This document shows positions 1-8,336 of a stretch of 37,163 nt of DNA, in pieces; the first letter of the stretch is position 1, and the number at the start of each line of letters is the position of its first letter. This DNA is from Beijerinckia sp. L45. GTDB taxonomy: Bacteria > Pseudomonadota > Alphaproteobacteria > Rhizobiales > Beijerinckiaceae. The notes beneath the pieces are model-generated. The model had not been told where the DNA came from. It made no database searches and was given only the letters and a program-made list of their open reading frames with translations. Location of the stretch: positions 37,718 through 74,880 of the forward strand of contig NZ_LMUU01000274.1 of NCBI RefSeq assembly GCF_009765775.1, written 5' to 3'. Made by a program: the position numbers and the translations under genes.

Positions 1-68
1 CTCCGTCACTGCAAGCAGCGGGGCGGGGCCGGGCCGGACTGCCGGACCCGGTGCTCGCAAAGACGGCG

Positions 69-545
69 CTAGTTCTTCTCTTTCAGCAGCCGGCTCTTTT
101 CGCGATTCCAGTCGCGCGCTTTTTCCGTCTCGCGCTTGTCGTGCAGCTGCTTGCCCTTGGCGAGCGCGATCTCGATCTTGGCGCGGCCCTGATCGTTGAA
201 ATAGACCTTCAGCGGCACGATGGTCATGCCGTCGCGCTCGACGCCATGCGCCAGCTTGGCGATCTCTTTCGCATGCAGCAGCAGTTTGCGGTGCCGCTTC
301 GGCTCGTGGTTGAAGCGGTTGCCCTGATTGTACTCGGGGATCGTCGCGTTGATCAGATAGACCGCGCCGTCGCGGTCGACCGAGGCATAGCTTTCCGCGA
401 TCGTCGCCTTGCCGGTGCGCAGCGCTTTCACCTCGGTGCCGACGAGCATGATCCCAGCCTCGAAGACTTCGCCGATCTCGTAGTGGTATCGCGCCCGCCG
501 GTTGTCGGCCGCGATCTTGAACAGGCGTTCGGGCTTAGGCGCCAC
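69..545 (-). CDS. smpB: SsrA-binding protein SmpB
   Basis: SmpB binds tmRNA and delivers it to stalled ribosomes for trans-translation. The 158-residue product has the usual family length. It opens with the expected core ([17 protein letters not shown], then [11 protein letters not shown]), has the conserved [20 protein letters not shown] stretch in the middle, and ends in a basic tail ([16 protein letters not shown]) of the kind that folds into the decoding site. The start is a GTG at 545, with an AGGA motif 9 bases upstream; no in-frame ATG gives a better fit. It lies 24 bp downstream of dapA on the same strand, so the two are probably cotranscribed. The identification is firm; the GTG start is inferred. 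Confidence 0.97.
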   Translation of the reverse strand: MAPKPERLFKIAADNRRARYHYEIGEVFEAGIMLVGTEVKALRTGKATIAESYASVDRDGAVYLINATIPEYNQGNRFNHEPKRHRKLLLHAKEIAKLAHGVERDGMTIVPLKVYFNDQGRAKIEIALAKGKQLHDKRETEKARDWNREKSRLLKEKN

Positions 546-569
546 CGCAACTCATCCTAAAAACTCGGC

Positions 570-1463
570 TCACGCGTTCAGCAGACCGGCGTGAACCATG
601 GCCTCGCGAACCGCCTTCATCGCCGGTTCCGTCGCCGTCAACATGGGGAGGCGAACCTCGTTTTCCATCTTGCCGAGCAGCGAACAGGCGTATTTCGGGC
701 CCGCGGGGTTGGGATCGGCGAACAGCGCCTGATGCAGCGGCGTCAGGCGGTCCTGGATCGCCAGCGCGCCCTTGAAGTCGCCGGCGAGACAGGCCTCCTG
801 CATGGCGGCGCACTGCCGCGGCGCGACGTTGGAGGTGACCGAGATGCAGCCGTGGCCGCCATGCGCCATGACCGCCAGCGCCGTCATGTCCTCGCCGGAC
901 AGCTGGATGAAGTCCGGCCCGAGCAGGCTGCGCTGCAGCGCGGTGCGCGCGAGCGAGGCGGTGGCATCCTTCACGCCGGCGATGTTCTTCAATTCATAGA
1001 GCCGGCGCATCGTGTCGACCGACATGTCGACGACCGAACGCGGCGGGATGTTGTAGATGATGATCGGAATGCCGACCGCATCGTTGATCGCCTTGAAGTG
1101 CTGGTACATGCCCTCCTGCGAGGGCTTGTTGTAGTAGGGCGTCACCACGAGCAGGCCGTCGGCGCCGACCGACTCGGCGAACTGCGCGAGCTCGAGCGCT
1201 TCTTGGGTGTTGTTCGACCCGGCGCCGGCGATGACGACGGCGCGGCCCTTGGTCTGCTCGACGGTGATCTCGACGACGCGGCGATGTTCGGCGTGGGTCA
1301 GCGTCGGGCCTTCGCCGGTCGTGCCGACGGGCACGAAGCCATGCGTCCCATTCTCGATCTGCCACTCGATGAAAGCGCGCAGCGCGGACTCGTCCAGCGC
1401 CCCGGAGCGAAACGGCGTGACCAACGCCGTAATCGATCCGCCAAACCTCGCACCTGTTGCCAT
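570..1463 (-). CDS. dapA: 4-hydroxy-tetrahydrodipicolinate synthase DapA
   Basis: DapA condenses pyruvate with aspartate semialdehyde, the first committed step of the diaminopimelate/lysine pathway, in the cytoplasm. From the ATG at 1463 the protein is 297 residues, normal for the family. Visible landmarks are the pyruvate-binding GTTGEG (about 47-52), the [11 protein letters not shown] segment, catalytic Tyr137 in YNIPPR, and Schiff-base Lys165 in GVKDAT. The reading frame is open another 29 codons upstream, but that part is Arg-rich and unlike DapA, and GGAAGGA precedes the ATG at 1463. It is the first gene of a dapA-smpB pair and is divergent from the lytic transglycosylase across about 280 bp. 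Confidence 0.97.
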   Translation of the reverse strand: MATGARFGGSITALVTPFRSGALDESALRAFIEWQIENGTHGFVPVGTTGEGPTLTHAEHRRVVEITVEQTKGRAVVIAGAGSNNTQEALELAQFAESVGADGLLVVTPYYNKPSQEGMYQHFKAINDAVGIPIIIYNIPPRSVVDMSVDTMRRLYELKNIAGVKDATASLARTALQRSLLGPDFIQLSGEDMTALAVMAHGGHGCISVTSNVAPRQCAAMQEACLAGDFKGALAIQDRLTPLHQALFADPNPAGPKYACSLLGKMENEVRLPMLTATEPAMKAVREAMVHAGLLNA

Positions 1464-1746
1464 ACCCGATCCTTCCGAGGCCGCCCAAAGGGCGCCGCAT
1501 TCCTCAGGCTTTCTCAGACCTAAGTCGAAGCGTCGTCGCCGGCGACTCACTCCGGTCGCGCGAAACGCTTCATCAAGGGAAAGCCAGTTCGTTGCGCAAG
1601 AGACATAGCGGCTCGGCAGCGGAACGCAACACGGACGCCGTCAGGCCGCGCGCCTTCCCCAAGCGTCCGAGGGCGGATTTCGTAAAGATTTGGTTAACCA
1701 AGTTGGGCCAAGCTCTTTCCCGTCTGGCGACCACAATGGACGAGGC

Positions 1747-3993
1747 ATGATCAGCAAACGACGTGGTTGGATGCTTCTCGGCGTAAGCGCTCTGTGCTTG
1801 TGCGCCATCGCGCCATCGCGGGTTGCCGACGGCCGACTGCCGCGTTGGACCAACATTTTCTGGGATATTCGCCAGGGCGCCAGTCGCGTCGCCGATCTGA
1901 CCCACGACCTCGTCGGCCGGCTGCATCTCCCCAGCCACGATTCGGCGCCGCCGATCCGGACCGCCTCGGCCCCACCGCCGGAGGTCGTGGCAACCGCGCC
2001 GATCCTCGGCACGCTCAATGCCGTCCAGGCCGCGAGCGTTCTCAACCAGGCTTTTGCCGCGGCCGTCGCGACCGAAAGACTGAAAGAACTCGGCTTCGAG
2101 GCCGCCCCGATCCGCGACGCGCTGACCGCCTACCGCGCCGGCGATCTCGCCGCCGGCGACGCCGCGGCGCGCAACGCCAGCGACCCGATCGTCCAGACCG
2201 CGCTCGAATGGGTGGCGTTGCGCATCGTTTCCGGCAAGATCGGCATGGAGCGCCTGACCGCTTTCACGACGGCGCATCCGGACTGGCCGTCGCAGACCTG
2301 GTTCCGCCATCAGGTCGAAGCGCGCCTGTTCCGCTCGCAGGACACGGCGGTGATCCGCTCCTTCTTCGCCGCGAGCCCGCCGCAGACGCCGCTCGGCAAG
2401 ATGGCGCTGGCGCGCGCCTGGAAAGCCGATGGTCACGCCGCCGATGCGGTCCGCATGATCCGCGCGCTCTATCGCGAATCCGACCTTACATCCTTCCTCG
2501 AAACGAAGCTCAAGGCGGATTACGGCAGCGACCTGCAGAAGGCGGACTACAAGTACCGCGCCGACCGCCTGCTCTACAAAGAGGACGTCGGCGCCGCGAT
2601 GCGCGTCGCGGCTCTCGCCGGCCCCGATGTCGTCGCCCTGGCAAAGGCGCGTGCGGCGGTAATCGCCGAGGCGCCGAGCGACAAGGTGATCGCGGCGGTT
2701 CCGGCACCTTTACGCAACGACCCCGGCCTGCTGCTGGCGCAGATCCAAAAACTGCGGCGCTCGGACAAGCTCAAGGAAGCGGCGGCCGCGATGCTGGCGG
2801 CGCCGCGCGATCCTGCCATCCTGATCAACGGCGACGAGTGGTGGACGGAGCGCCGCCTGCTCGCCCGCAAGATTCTCGACACCGGCGACGCGCAGACGGC
2901 ATACAGGATCTGCGCCGGCCATTCCGCGCAATCGACGGAAGCGCGGATCGAAGCCGAGTTTCATGCCGGCTGGATTGCGCTGCGCTTTCTCAACGACCCG
3001 GTGACGGCGACCAGGCATTTCGCGACCGCCGCGCAATATGCGGAAACGCCGACGTCACTGGCCCGCGTGGCTTACTGGCAAGGTCGCGCGACGGAAAACG
3101 CGACTGATCCCGACGCGCTGATCCGCGCCAAGGCGTTCTACGAAAAAGCCGCGCAACAAACCTCGACCTATTACGGGCAGTTGGCGCGTATCGCGCTGGG
3201 GCTCAAGCCCGAGGTGGTCCAGGCGCCCGCGATCGCGGCCAAAGGCACCGACCGCGCCGAGGCAGTTCGCGTCATCGAGATCCTCTACGCCGCCGGCGAA
3301 AAGGATTCCGCCTACGCGCTCGCCGCCGATGCCGCGCAAAATATCAAGGACGATGCCCAGGTCGCCGCGTTGGCGAAGGTCATCAACGGCCAGCAGGACG
3401 CGCATCTCGCCTTGACCATCGGCAAGATGATGGCGCTGCGCGGCATGCCGGTCGACTCGCTCGCCTTTCCGACGTTCGGCATCCCGCATTTCGAGCCGCT
3501 GGTGAATTCCGCCTCGGCCTCCGTCGTCTATTCGGTGGCGCGGCAGGAAAGCGCTTTCAACTCCACTGTGGTCTCCGGCGCCGGCGCCAAGGGCCTGATG
3601 CAGATGATCGACTCGACGGCGAAGCGCACCGCGACTCGCGCCGGCCTGCCCTTTGACGAAACGCGCCTGCTGACGGATGCCGCGTTCAACGCGCAGCTCG
3701 GCGCGGCGCATCTCGGCGCGCTGATGGCGGAACAGGGCAATTCCTACATTCTCACCTTCGCCGCTTACAATGCCGGCGGCGGGCGGGTGAAGGAGTGGAT
3801 CAACGCCTATGGCGATCCGCGCAACCCCGGCGTCGACGCGGTGGACTGGGTCGAGCGCATCCCCTTCACCGAGACGCGCAACTATGTGCAGCGGGTGATG
3901 GCCAACGTGACGATGTATCAGGCGCGCTTTGCGGACGAGGCCGCGAAGAGCGAAGCCGCGCTGGCCGGCAACGACGGGCGGGCGAAGCTTTAG
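1747..3993 (+). CDS. soluble lytic murein transglycosylase (Slt-type)
   Basis: The protein is a periplasmic enzyme that cleaves peptidoglycan between MurNAc and GlcNAc with 1,6-anhydro ring formation. From the ATG at 1747 it has 748 residues. A short basic N-terminus and hydrophobic stretch (WMLLGVSALCLCAIA) form a signal sequence. A long alpha-helical superhelical region (about 80-570) follows, then a C-terminal SLT domain. The catalytic Glu is Glu601 in ARQESAF, followed by GAKGLMQMIDSTA and the AAYNAGGGRVKEW motif. The frame is open 19 codons further upstream, but the ATG at 1747 has a GAGG element and leads straight into the signal peptide. It converges on the response regulator gene. Confidence 0.93.
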   Translation: MISKRRGWMLLGVSALCLCAIAPSRVADGRLPRWTNIFWDIRQGASRVADLTHDLVGRLHLPSHDSAPPIRTASAPPPEVVATAPILGTLNAVQAASVLNQAFAAAVATERLKELGFEAAPIRDALTAYRAGDLAAGDAAARNASDPIVQTALEWVALRIVSGKIGMERLTAFTTAHPDWPSQTWFRHQVEARLFRSQDTAVIRSFFAASPPQTPLGKMALARAWKADGHAADAVRMIRALYRESDLTSFLETKLKADYGSDLQKADYKYRADRLLYKEDVGAAMRVAALAGPDVVALAKARAAVIAEAPSDKVIAAVPAPLRNDPGLLLAQIQKLRRSDKLKEAAAAMLAAPRDPAILINGDEWWTERRLLARKILDTGDAQTAYRICAGHSAQSTEARIEAEFHAGWIALRFLNDPVTATRHFATAAQYAETPTSLARVAYWQGRATENATDPDALIRAKAFYEKAAQQTSTYYGQLARIALGLKPEVVQAPAIAAKGTDRAEAVRVIEILYAAGEKDSAYALAADAAQNIKDDAQVAALAKVINGQQDAHLALTIGKMMALRGMPVDSLAFPTFGIPHFEPLVNSASASVVYSVARQESAFNSTVVSGAGAKGLMQMIDSTAKRTATRAGLPFDETRLLTDAAFNAQLGAAHLGALMAEQGNSYILTFAAYNAGGGRVKEWINAYGDPRNPGVDAVDWVERIPFTETRNYVQRVMANVTMYQARFADEAAKSEAALAGNDGRAKL

Positions 3994-4032
3994 GGTTTCA
4001 CGCTTCGATTGATCGGCGGAGAGGCAGAATGC

Positions 4033-4419
4033 TCAGCGCTGGCGCTCGACGAACGTGTCGATCAGGCGCACGACGTGGTCCAGCGAATAAGGTTTTGGAA
4101 TGAACTGCTGCGCGGCCGCGTTGAAGCTCGGGGACGGGATGCGGCGACCCGACGTGACCACCACGCCGATCAGCGGATAGGCGCGGCCGATCCGATCGGC
4201 CAGTGCGAAACCATCGATCTGGCCCGGCATCTCGACATCGGTGAAGACCACGCGGACGTCGCGGTTCTGATCGAGCAGCGCCAGCGCCTCGTCGGCGTTG
4301 CTCGCCTCGATGACGTCGAACCCGGCGTCGGTAAGCATGTCGGCGTTCATCAAACGCAGCAGAGGTTCGTCATCGACGATGAGGACCAGGGGATGGGCAG
4401 CGTGGGTGTTAACGTCCAT
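4033..4419 (-). CDS. single-domain response regulator (CheY-like receiver)
   Basis: This 128-residue protein is only a receiver domain. Visible are the acidic pocket Asp16-Asp17 (LIVDDEP), phospho-acceptor Asp61 (TDVEMPG), switch Ser90 (VVTSGR) and Lys109 (PKPYS). There is no DNA-binding or enzymatic output domain, so it probably acts by protein-protein contact or in a phosphorelay. No histidine kinase gene lies in the window. FixJ/CpdR-like receivers of this size are common in rhizobia, but the partner cannot be told from sequence. The 144 bp separating it from the divergent hydrolase gene contains regularly spaced TTAA motifs. Confidence 0.9.
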   Translation of the reverse strand: MDVNTHAAHPLVLIVDDEPLLRLMNADMLTDAGFDVIEASNADEALALLDQNRDVRVVFTDVEMPGQIDGFALADRIGRAYPLIGVVVTSGRRIPSPSFNAAAQQFIPKPYSLDHVVRLIDTFVERQR

Positions 4420-4465
4420 TGCACAAAATCCCGGGCCTTTTAGTCAAACCCGAACCTGAGCCATT

Positions 4466-4501
4466 TGCATTAACGGACGCTTTAAGAGTTGCGTTAACGC
4501 A
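4466..4501. promoter_or_regulatory. regularly spaced TTAA sites with a 12-bp palindrome
   Basis: Three TTAA tetramers begin at 4470, 4482 and 4494, exactly 12 bp apart. The last lies inside the perfect palindrome TGCGTTAACGCA (4490-4501), and TGCATTAACG at 4466 is a near copy of its left half. The region lies between a response regulator gene and a divergent hydrolase gene, so it could control either. The alphaproteobacterial regulator CtrA binds TTAA-N7-TTAA; spacing here is N8, so CtrA binding is only a possibility. Confidence 0.35.
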
Positions 4502-4563
4502 TTCTAAGCGGGATTTTTGGGGATGGCGGCTCGAAACCGGGCCCTCGACCGAGAGGAAACGGG

Positions 4564-5442
4564 ATGGCGAGCGCAGGCGGCGAAAGCCGGTATTACGCGG
4601 CAGCCGACTGTCTGCGGCTGCACCTGCGGGATTATGATCCCGGCGCGGTTCCGGCGACCCCGCTGGTCTGCCTGGCCGGGCTGACGCGCAGTGCCGACGA
4701 CTTCGACCCGCTCGCGCAAAACCTCGCCTTCAAAGCGGCCGTGCCGAGGCGCGTGATCGCCTTCGACTATCGCGGGCGCGGCCTCTCCGATCATGACCCG
4801 GATTGGCGGCATTATGATCTCGCGACGGAGCGCGCCGATATTCTCGCCGGGCTCGCGCTCTGCGGGATCGACCAGGCCCATGTTCTCGGAACATCCCGCG
4901 GCGGCCTGCACATCATGGCGATGGCAGCGCCGCATCGGGCGCTGTTTCGCTCCGTGATCCTCAACGACATCGGCCCGGTTCTCGAGCCGGACGGCCTCGC
5001 GCGGATCAAGACCTATGTCGGGCGCCAGGTCCATCCGCGCGATCTCCGCGAAGCCATCCAGCTCCTGAAGATCGGGGCCGGTCTGCATTTCACGGCGCTG
5101 AGCCCCGAGGAATGGCATCTCTTCGCCACGACGACGTTCGGCACGGACGAAGCGCATCTCGGCCTGCGCTACGATCCCGCGCTCGCGCATCTCCTCGACA
5201 GCTTCGATCTTACCAAGCCGCTGCCGGCACTGTGGGACCAGTTCGACGCCTTGCGCGGGCTTCCCGTGCTGACCATCCGCGGGGAAAACTCGGACCTTCT
5301 GTCGGTCGCGACCACCGCGGCGATGGCGGCGCGATGGGATGGCTGCGAGACCCATCTCGTGCCGGGCCAGGGCCATGCGCCGCTGTTAGCGGACGAAGCC
5401 TCAATGACGCGGATCGAGGCGTTTTTGGCGGCGAATGATTAG
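4564..5442 (+). CDS. alpha/beta hydrolase
   Basis: This is a 292-residue alpha/beta-hydrolase-fold protein. The nucleophile elbow is GTSRGG with Ser111. The oxyanion region is LAGLTRSADDF (about 38-48). FDYRGRGLSDHD (about 67-78) is the family's typical strand-turn after it. The C-terminal acid lies around GENSDLLS and the catalytic His is in PGQGHAPLL. The substrate cannot be assigned; related proteins include esterases and ester or epoxide hydrolases. There is no signal peptide, so it should be cytoplasmic. AGAGG sits about 8 bases before the ATG. It stands alone, convergent with the binding-protein gene across a palindromic repeat. Confidence 0.88.
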   Translation: MASAGGESRYYAAADCLRLHLRDYDPGAVPATPLVCLAGLTRSADDFDPLAQNLAFKAAVPRRVIAFDYRGRGLSDHDPDWRHYDLATERADILAGLALCGIDQAHVLGTSRGGLHIMAMAAPHRALFRSVILNDIGPVLEPDGLARIKTYVGRQVHPRDLREAIQLLKIGAGLHFTALSPEEWHLFATTTFGTDEAHLGLRYDPALAHLLDSFDLTKPLPALWDQFDALRGLPVLTIRGENSDLLSVATTAAMAARWDGCETHLVPGQGHAPLLADEASMTRIEAFLAAND

Positions 5443-5446
5443 GGGG

Positions 5447-5540
5447 CGTCATTGCGAACGGAGCGAAGCAAACCAGGGGCAAGCGCGCTGCTTTAGGAGC
5501 AGCGGCCGCTGGGTTGCTTCGCCTTCGGCTCGCTATGACG
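5447..5540. repeat. palindromic intergenic repeat, copy 1
   Basis: It begins CGTCATTGCGAACGGAGCGAAGCAA and ends, inverted, as TTGCTTCGCCTTCGGCTCG-CTATGACG, so the ends form a long stem. It fills the gap between two convergent genes. The same unit recurs at 19371 (short form) and 23867 (long form). It makes spurious short reading frames. Confidence 0.85.
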
Positions 5541-5559
5541 ACGGCTCGCAGAGCGGTGG

Positions 5560-6501
5560 TCAGTCCGGCTGCCCCAACGCGCGATACATTTCCGACAGCT
5601 GTGCGCTCATCGGCAAGCCCAGCGTCTCGCCGGACGGGATCTGGTCGAGGAACCAGCGGCGGTAGCGCAGGCTCAGCACGTTGTCTTCTGCCATGTGCTG
5701 AAAGCTCGCCTGGACGAGATCGGCAAACGCCGGATCATCCTTGCGGTACATGATCGCGTAGGGCTCGTAGGACAGATAGTCGCCGACGACCGCGAACTTG
5801 TGCCCTTCCGGCTTGGCGGCGATGAAGCCCGACAGCAGAATGTCGTCCGAGGCAAAAGCATCGGCCGTGCCGGCGACGAGCATCGCGTAGGCATCGTCGG
5901 TGTTCGACGTCTCGATGACGGTGAAGGGCGGCGACACGCTTTTGGCGACGCGCTGCACCACCGTGTCGGTAGTCGTGCCCTTGCTCACCGCGACGCGCTT
6001 GCCGGCGAGGTCGCGATACGAAGCGGCAGCGGTCCCACCGCCGGCCGGTGCGAGCGGCACCATCAGCTTTACGCCGGCGAGAAAGAAGACGGGCGAGAAG
6101 GCCGCGGTCTTGGCGCGTTCGGCATTGGCGGTCGTCGAACCGCATTCGAGGTCGACGGCGCCGGCAATCACCTTCGGCAGGCGCTCGTCCGGCGCGACGG
6201 GGACGTAGGTGATGCGCACGCCCTTCTGCCAGTCCGGCGCGTCCGCCTCGACCAGATCGAGGTTCAGCTTTTTTGCTACGTCGGCGGCGATGCCGTGGCA
6301 GATGTCGAGCGAGAAGCCGACGGGCTGGCCGCCCTTGTTGAGGAAGGCGAACGGAATCGCCGCCGTCCGGTAGCCAATCAAAATCGTCCCGCGTTCCTGG
6401 ATCGTCTTAAGGGTGCCGGTCAGAACACCCTCCTCCGCGTGGGCCGTGACGCCCGCCAAAACGGCGAGCGTCAGTCCCGTCACAAAAGATGTGAGCTTCA
6501 T
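5560..6501 (-). CDS. periplasmic amino-acid (glutamate/aspartate-type) binding protein
   Basis: This 313-residue family-3 solute-binding protein resembles the glutamate/aspartate receptor GltI. It starts with a clear signal peptide (KLTSFVTGLTLAVLAGVTAHAEE). GYRTAAIPFAFLN and PVGFSLDICHGIAADVAKKL are the usual first-lobe segments. ECGSTTANAERAKTAAFS is a hallmark of the family and carries ligand-binding residues. Its ATG overlaps the TGA of the upstream symporter gene as ATGA (6498-6501), implying translational coupling. No ABC permease or ATPase gene is present, so how the captured ligand crosses the membrane is open. The frame extends 23 codons upstream, but those residues are basic and lie inside the symporter gene. 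Confidence 0.9.
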   Translation of the reverse strand: MKLTSFVTGLTLAVLAGVTAHAEEGVLTGTLKTIQERGTILIGYRTAAIPFAFLNKGGQPVGFSLDICHGIAADVAKKLNLDLVEADAPDWQKGVRITYVPVAPDERLPKVIAGAVDLECGSTTANAERAKTAAFSPVFFLAGVKLMVPLAPAGGGTAAASYRDLAGKRVAVSKGTTTDTVVQRVAKSVSPPFTVIETSNTDDAYAMLVAGTADAFASDDILLSGFIAAKPEGHKFAVVGDYLSYEPYAIMYRKDDPAFADLVQASFQHMAEDNVLSLRYRRWFLDQIPSGETLGLPMSAQLSEMYRALGQPD

Positions 6502-7769
6502 GCCGGCAGCGCTTCCATTTCGCCGATCGTCTCGGCGGTCTCTCCGTCGGTGACGAGTTGGCCTTCCCACTTGGCGACGACCGCCGTCGCCAGCGAGTTG
6601 CCGATGACGTTGGTCGCGGAGCGGCCCATATCAAGGAAGGTGTCGATGCCGAGGATCAGCAGCAGCCCTTCTTCCGGCAGGTTGAACTGGCTGAGCGTCG
6701 CCGCGATCACGACCAGCGACGCGCGGGGCACGCCGGCCACGCCTTTGCTCGTCAGCATCAGCGTCAGCAGCATCGCGATCTGCGTGCCGAAGCTCAGCGG
6801 GATGTCATAGGCCTGTGCGATGAAGATACTGGCAAACGTGCAGTACATCATCGTGCCGTCGAGGTTGAAGGAATAGCCGAGCGGCAGCACGAAGCTCGAG
6901 ATCTTGGTCGAGATCGGAAACTTCGCGAGCTGCTCGAGCATCTTCGGGTAGGCGGCTTCGGAACTGGCGGTGGAGAAGGCGAGCAGGAACGGTTCCTGCA
7001 CCAGCTTCACCAGCTTCTTGACCGATGGTCCGAGGATGACGAAGCCGACCAGGACCAGGATCATCCAGAGGCAGACGAGCCCGAAGTAGAACTCGCCCAT
7101 GAACTTGGCGTAGTTCAGCAGGATGCCGAGACCGTTGGTCGAGATCGTCGCGGCCATGGCGCAGAACACCGCAAGCGGCGCCAGCTTCATCACGTAGCCG
7201 GTGACGCGCAGGATGATGTGCGACAGCGACTCGACGGCGACCAGGACCGGTGACGCCTTCGCCCCCATCGAGGCGCAGGCGACGCCGAAGAAGATGGAGA
7301 ACACGACGATCTGCAGGATCTCGTTATCCACCATCGGGCGGATCGCGGAATCCGGGAAGACGTGCTTGATGAAGCCGTCCAGCGTCATCGCATGCGCGTC
7401 GATCCCGGACTTCACGCCGCTGATGACCTTGTGGACGCCTTCGCCCGGGCCGAACAAATTGACCAGGATCAGGCCAAGCGTCAGCGAGACCAGCGAGGCG
7501 CTGACGAACCACAGCATCGCCTTGCCACCGACGCGGCCGACGGCGCCCGCATCCTGCATGTGGCCGATCCCGACGACGAGCGTCGAGAAGACGAGCGGTG
7601 CAATGATCATCTTGATCAGGCGCAGGAAGATCATGCTGCCGATCGAAATATAGCTGGCGATGGATTTCTGCGTGGCCGGATCGGCATAGACGGTGTGGAT
7701 GAGCCCACCCGCCAGAATCCCCAGGACCATGGCCCCGACGATATACAGTGTCATACGGCTCGACTTCAT
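6498..7769 (-). CDS. dicarboxylate/amino acid:cation symporter (DAACS family)
   Basis: This 423-residue inner-membrane transporter belongs to the family of DctA and GltP, which import C4-dicarboxylates, glutamate or aspartate with H+ or Na+. Family landmarks are LRLIKMIIAPLVFSTLVVGI (about 49-68), a first hairpin-loop signature STASSEAAYP (near 266), the cation-site NLDGT (near 302, NMDGT in relatives), KGVAGVPRASLVV, and DMGRSATNVIGN (near 378) with the Arg and Asn that contact ligand. Whether the substrate is dicarboxylate or amino acid is unsettled; the coupled glutamate/aspartate-type binding protein favours an acidic amino acid. GGGGGA lies about 9 bases before the ATG. Confidence 0.92.
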   Translation of the reverse strand: MKSSRMTLYIVGAMVLGILAGGLIHTVYADPATQKSIASYISIGSMIFLRLIKMIIAPLVFSTLVVGIGHMQDAGAVGRVGGKAMLWFVSASLVSLTLGLILVNLFGPGEGVHKVISGVKSGIDAHAMTLDGFIKHVFPDSAIRPMVDNEILQIVVFSIFFGVACASMGAKASPVLVAVESLSHIILRVTGYVMKLAPLAVFCAMAATISTNGLGILLNYAKFMGEFYFGLVCLWMILVLVGFVILGPSVKKLVKLVQEPFLLAFSTASSEAAYPKMLEQLAKFPISTKISSFVLPLGYSFNLDGTMMYCTFASIFIAQAYDIPLSFGTQIAMLLTLMLTSKGVAGVPRASLVVIAATLSQFNLPEEGLLLILGIDTFLDMGRSATNVIGNSLATAVVAKWEGQLVTDGETAETIGEMEALPA

Positions 7770-7837
7770 CGCAGCTAGTCCCCCAAAAGATGCAGCCGAC
7801 GCCTATGCAAACTTAACGCCGCTCCCTCGCTAGGGTC

Positions 7838-7849
7838 CACGGTTCCGTG
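7838..7849. promoter_or_regulatory. CACGG-TT-CCGTG palindrome upstream of the symporter
   Basis: A perfect 12-bp palindrome lies about 70 bp before the symporter ATG, a position suited to an operator. No regulator gene is next to it, and no confident -35/-10 pair can be assigned. Confidence 0.25.
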
Positions 7850-7903
7850 ATCGCGGCAATCGGTCGAAAGTCCCATGGGGCGCCCGATCGGCGGATGTCT
7901 ACG

Positions 7904-7937
7904 AAAAAGCGCGGTGCCTGTCCCCAGGCCCGCGCTT
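7904..7937 (-). terminator. rho-independent terminator
   Basis: Read on the minus strand, AAGCGCGG and CCGCGCTT pair around a second inner stem (GCCTG/CAGGC), and the hairpin is followed directly by TTTTT. It lies about 27 bp past the stop codon of the small secreted-protein gene, which it probably ends. Confidence 0.7.
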
Positions 7938-7963
7938 ACGGTTCGCCTCATTTGCTATGCGTT

Positions 7964-8257
7964 TCAGTCGGCCAGCGGCACGTAGGAGCCGCACCCGGTC
8001 GCCAGCAGCTCCTGGGGGTCGCGCGGCACGCCGTTGAGATTGCGGCTGAAGTCGCTGGTGTTCCAGCCGTTCGGATATTCGCAGCGTTCCGAATGACGCA
8101 TGAAAACGAACCCGGCTGGCGGCGCGGGATCGACATAGGGGTCTTCCACCGGCGGCTGATAGTATCGCGCGGCATAGTGCTGTCTTGCCGCAGCGCCGTC
8201 GAGCGAGACACCGCAGAACGCACAGAACGCGGCCAACAAAAGCGCATTTCTCTTCAT
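7964..8257 (-). CDS. small secreted hypothetical protein
   Basis: The product is 97 residues from the ATG at 8257, which has GAGGT about 6 bases upstream. The N-terminus (MKRNALLLAAFCAFCGVSLDGAAA) is a good signal peptide. The mature part is Tyr/Pro-rich (ARYYQPPVEDPYVDPAPP), then RHSERCEYPNGWNTSDFSRNL, and ends in ELLATGCGSYVPLAD. Two mature cysteines could form a disulfide. No known family is recognised. It is followed by a convincing terminator, which supports an expressed single gene. The frame extends 19 codons upstream, but the Shine-Dalgarno sequence and signal peptide favour 8257. Confidence 0.7.
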   Translation of the reverse strand: MKRNALLLAAFCAFCGVSLDGAAARQHYAARYYQPPVEDPYVDPAPPAGFVFMRHSERCEYPNGWNTSDFSRNLNGVPRDPQELLATGCGSYVPLAD

Positions 8258-8336
8258 AACACGACCTCGATTCGGAGCCTTCGTCTTGCTTCGAAAACGG
8301 AGCGTGCGGGGCAAGGTTCCGCCTCGCCGGGGTACG

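Noticed and set aside
1-68. GC-rich stem-like sequence before the smpB stop codon, considered as tmRNA or a terminator
   Set aside because: Too short, lacks tRNA-like ends and a T-run; only the window edge of an intergenic region is visible.
5435-5753. Short plus-strand frames containing RHCERSEANQ
   Set aside because: They translate the palindromic intergenic repeat and run into the antisense of the binding-protein gene.
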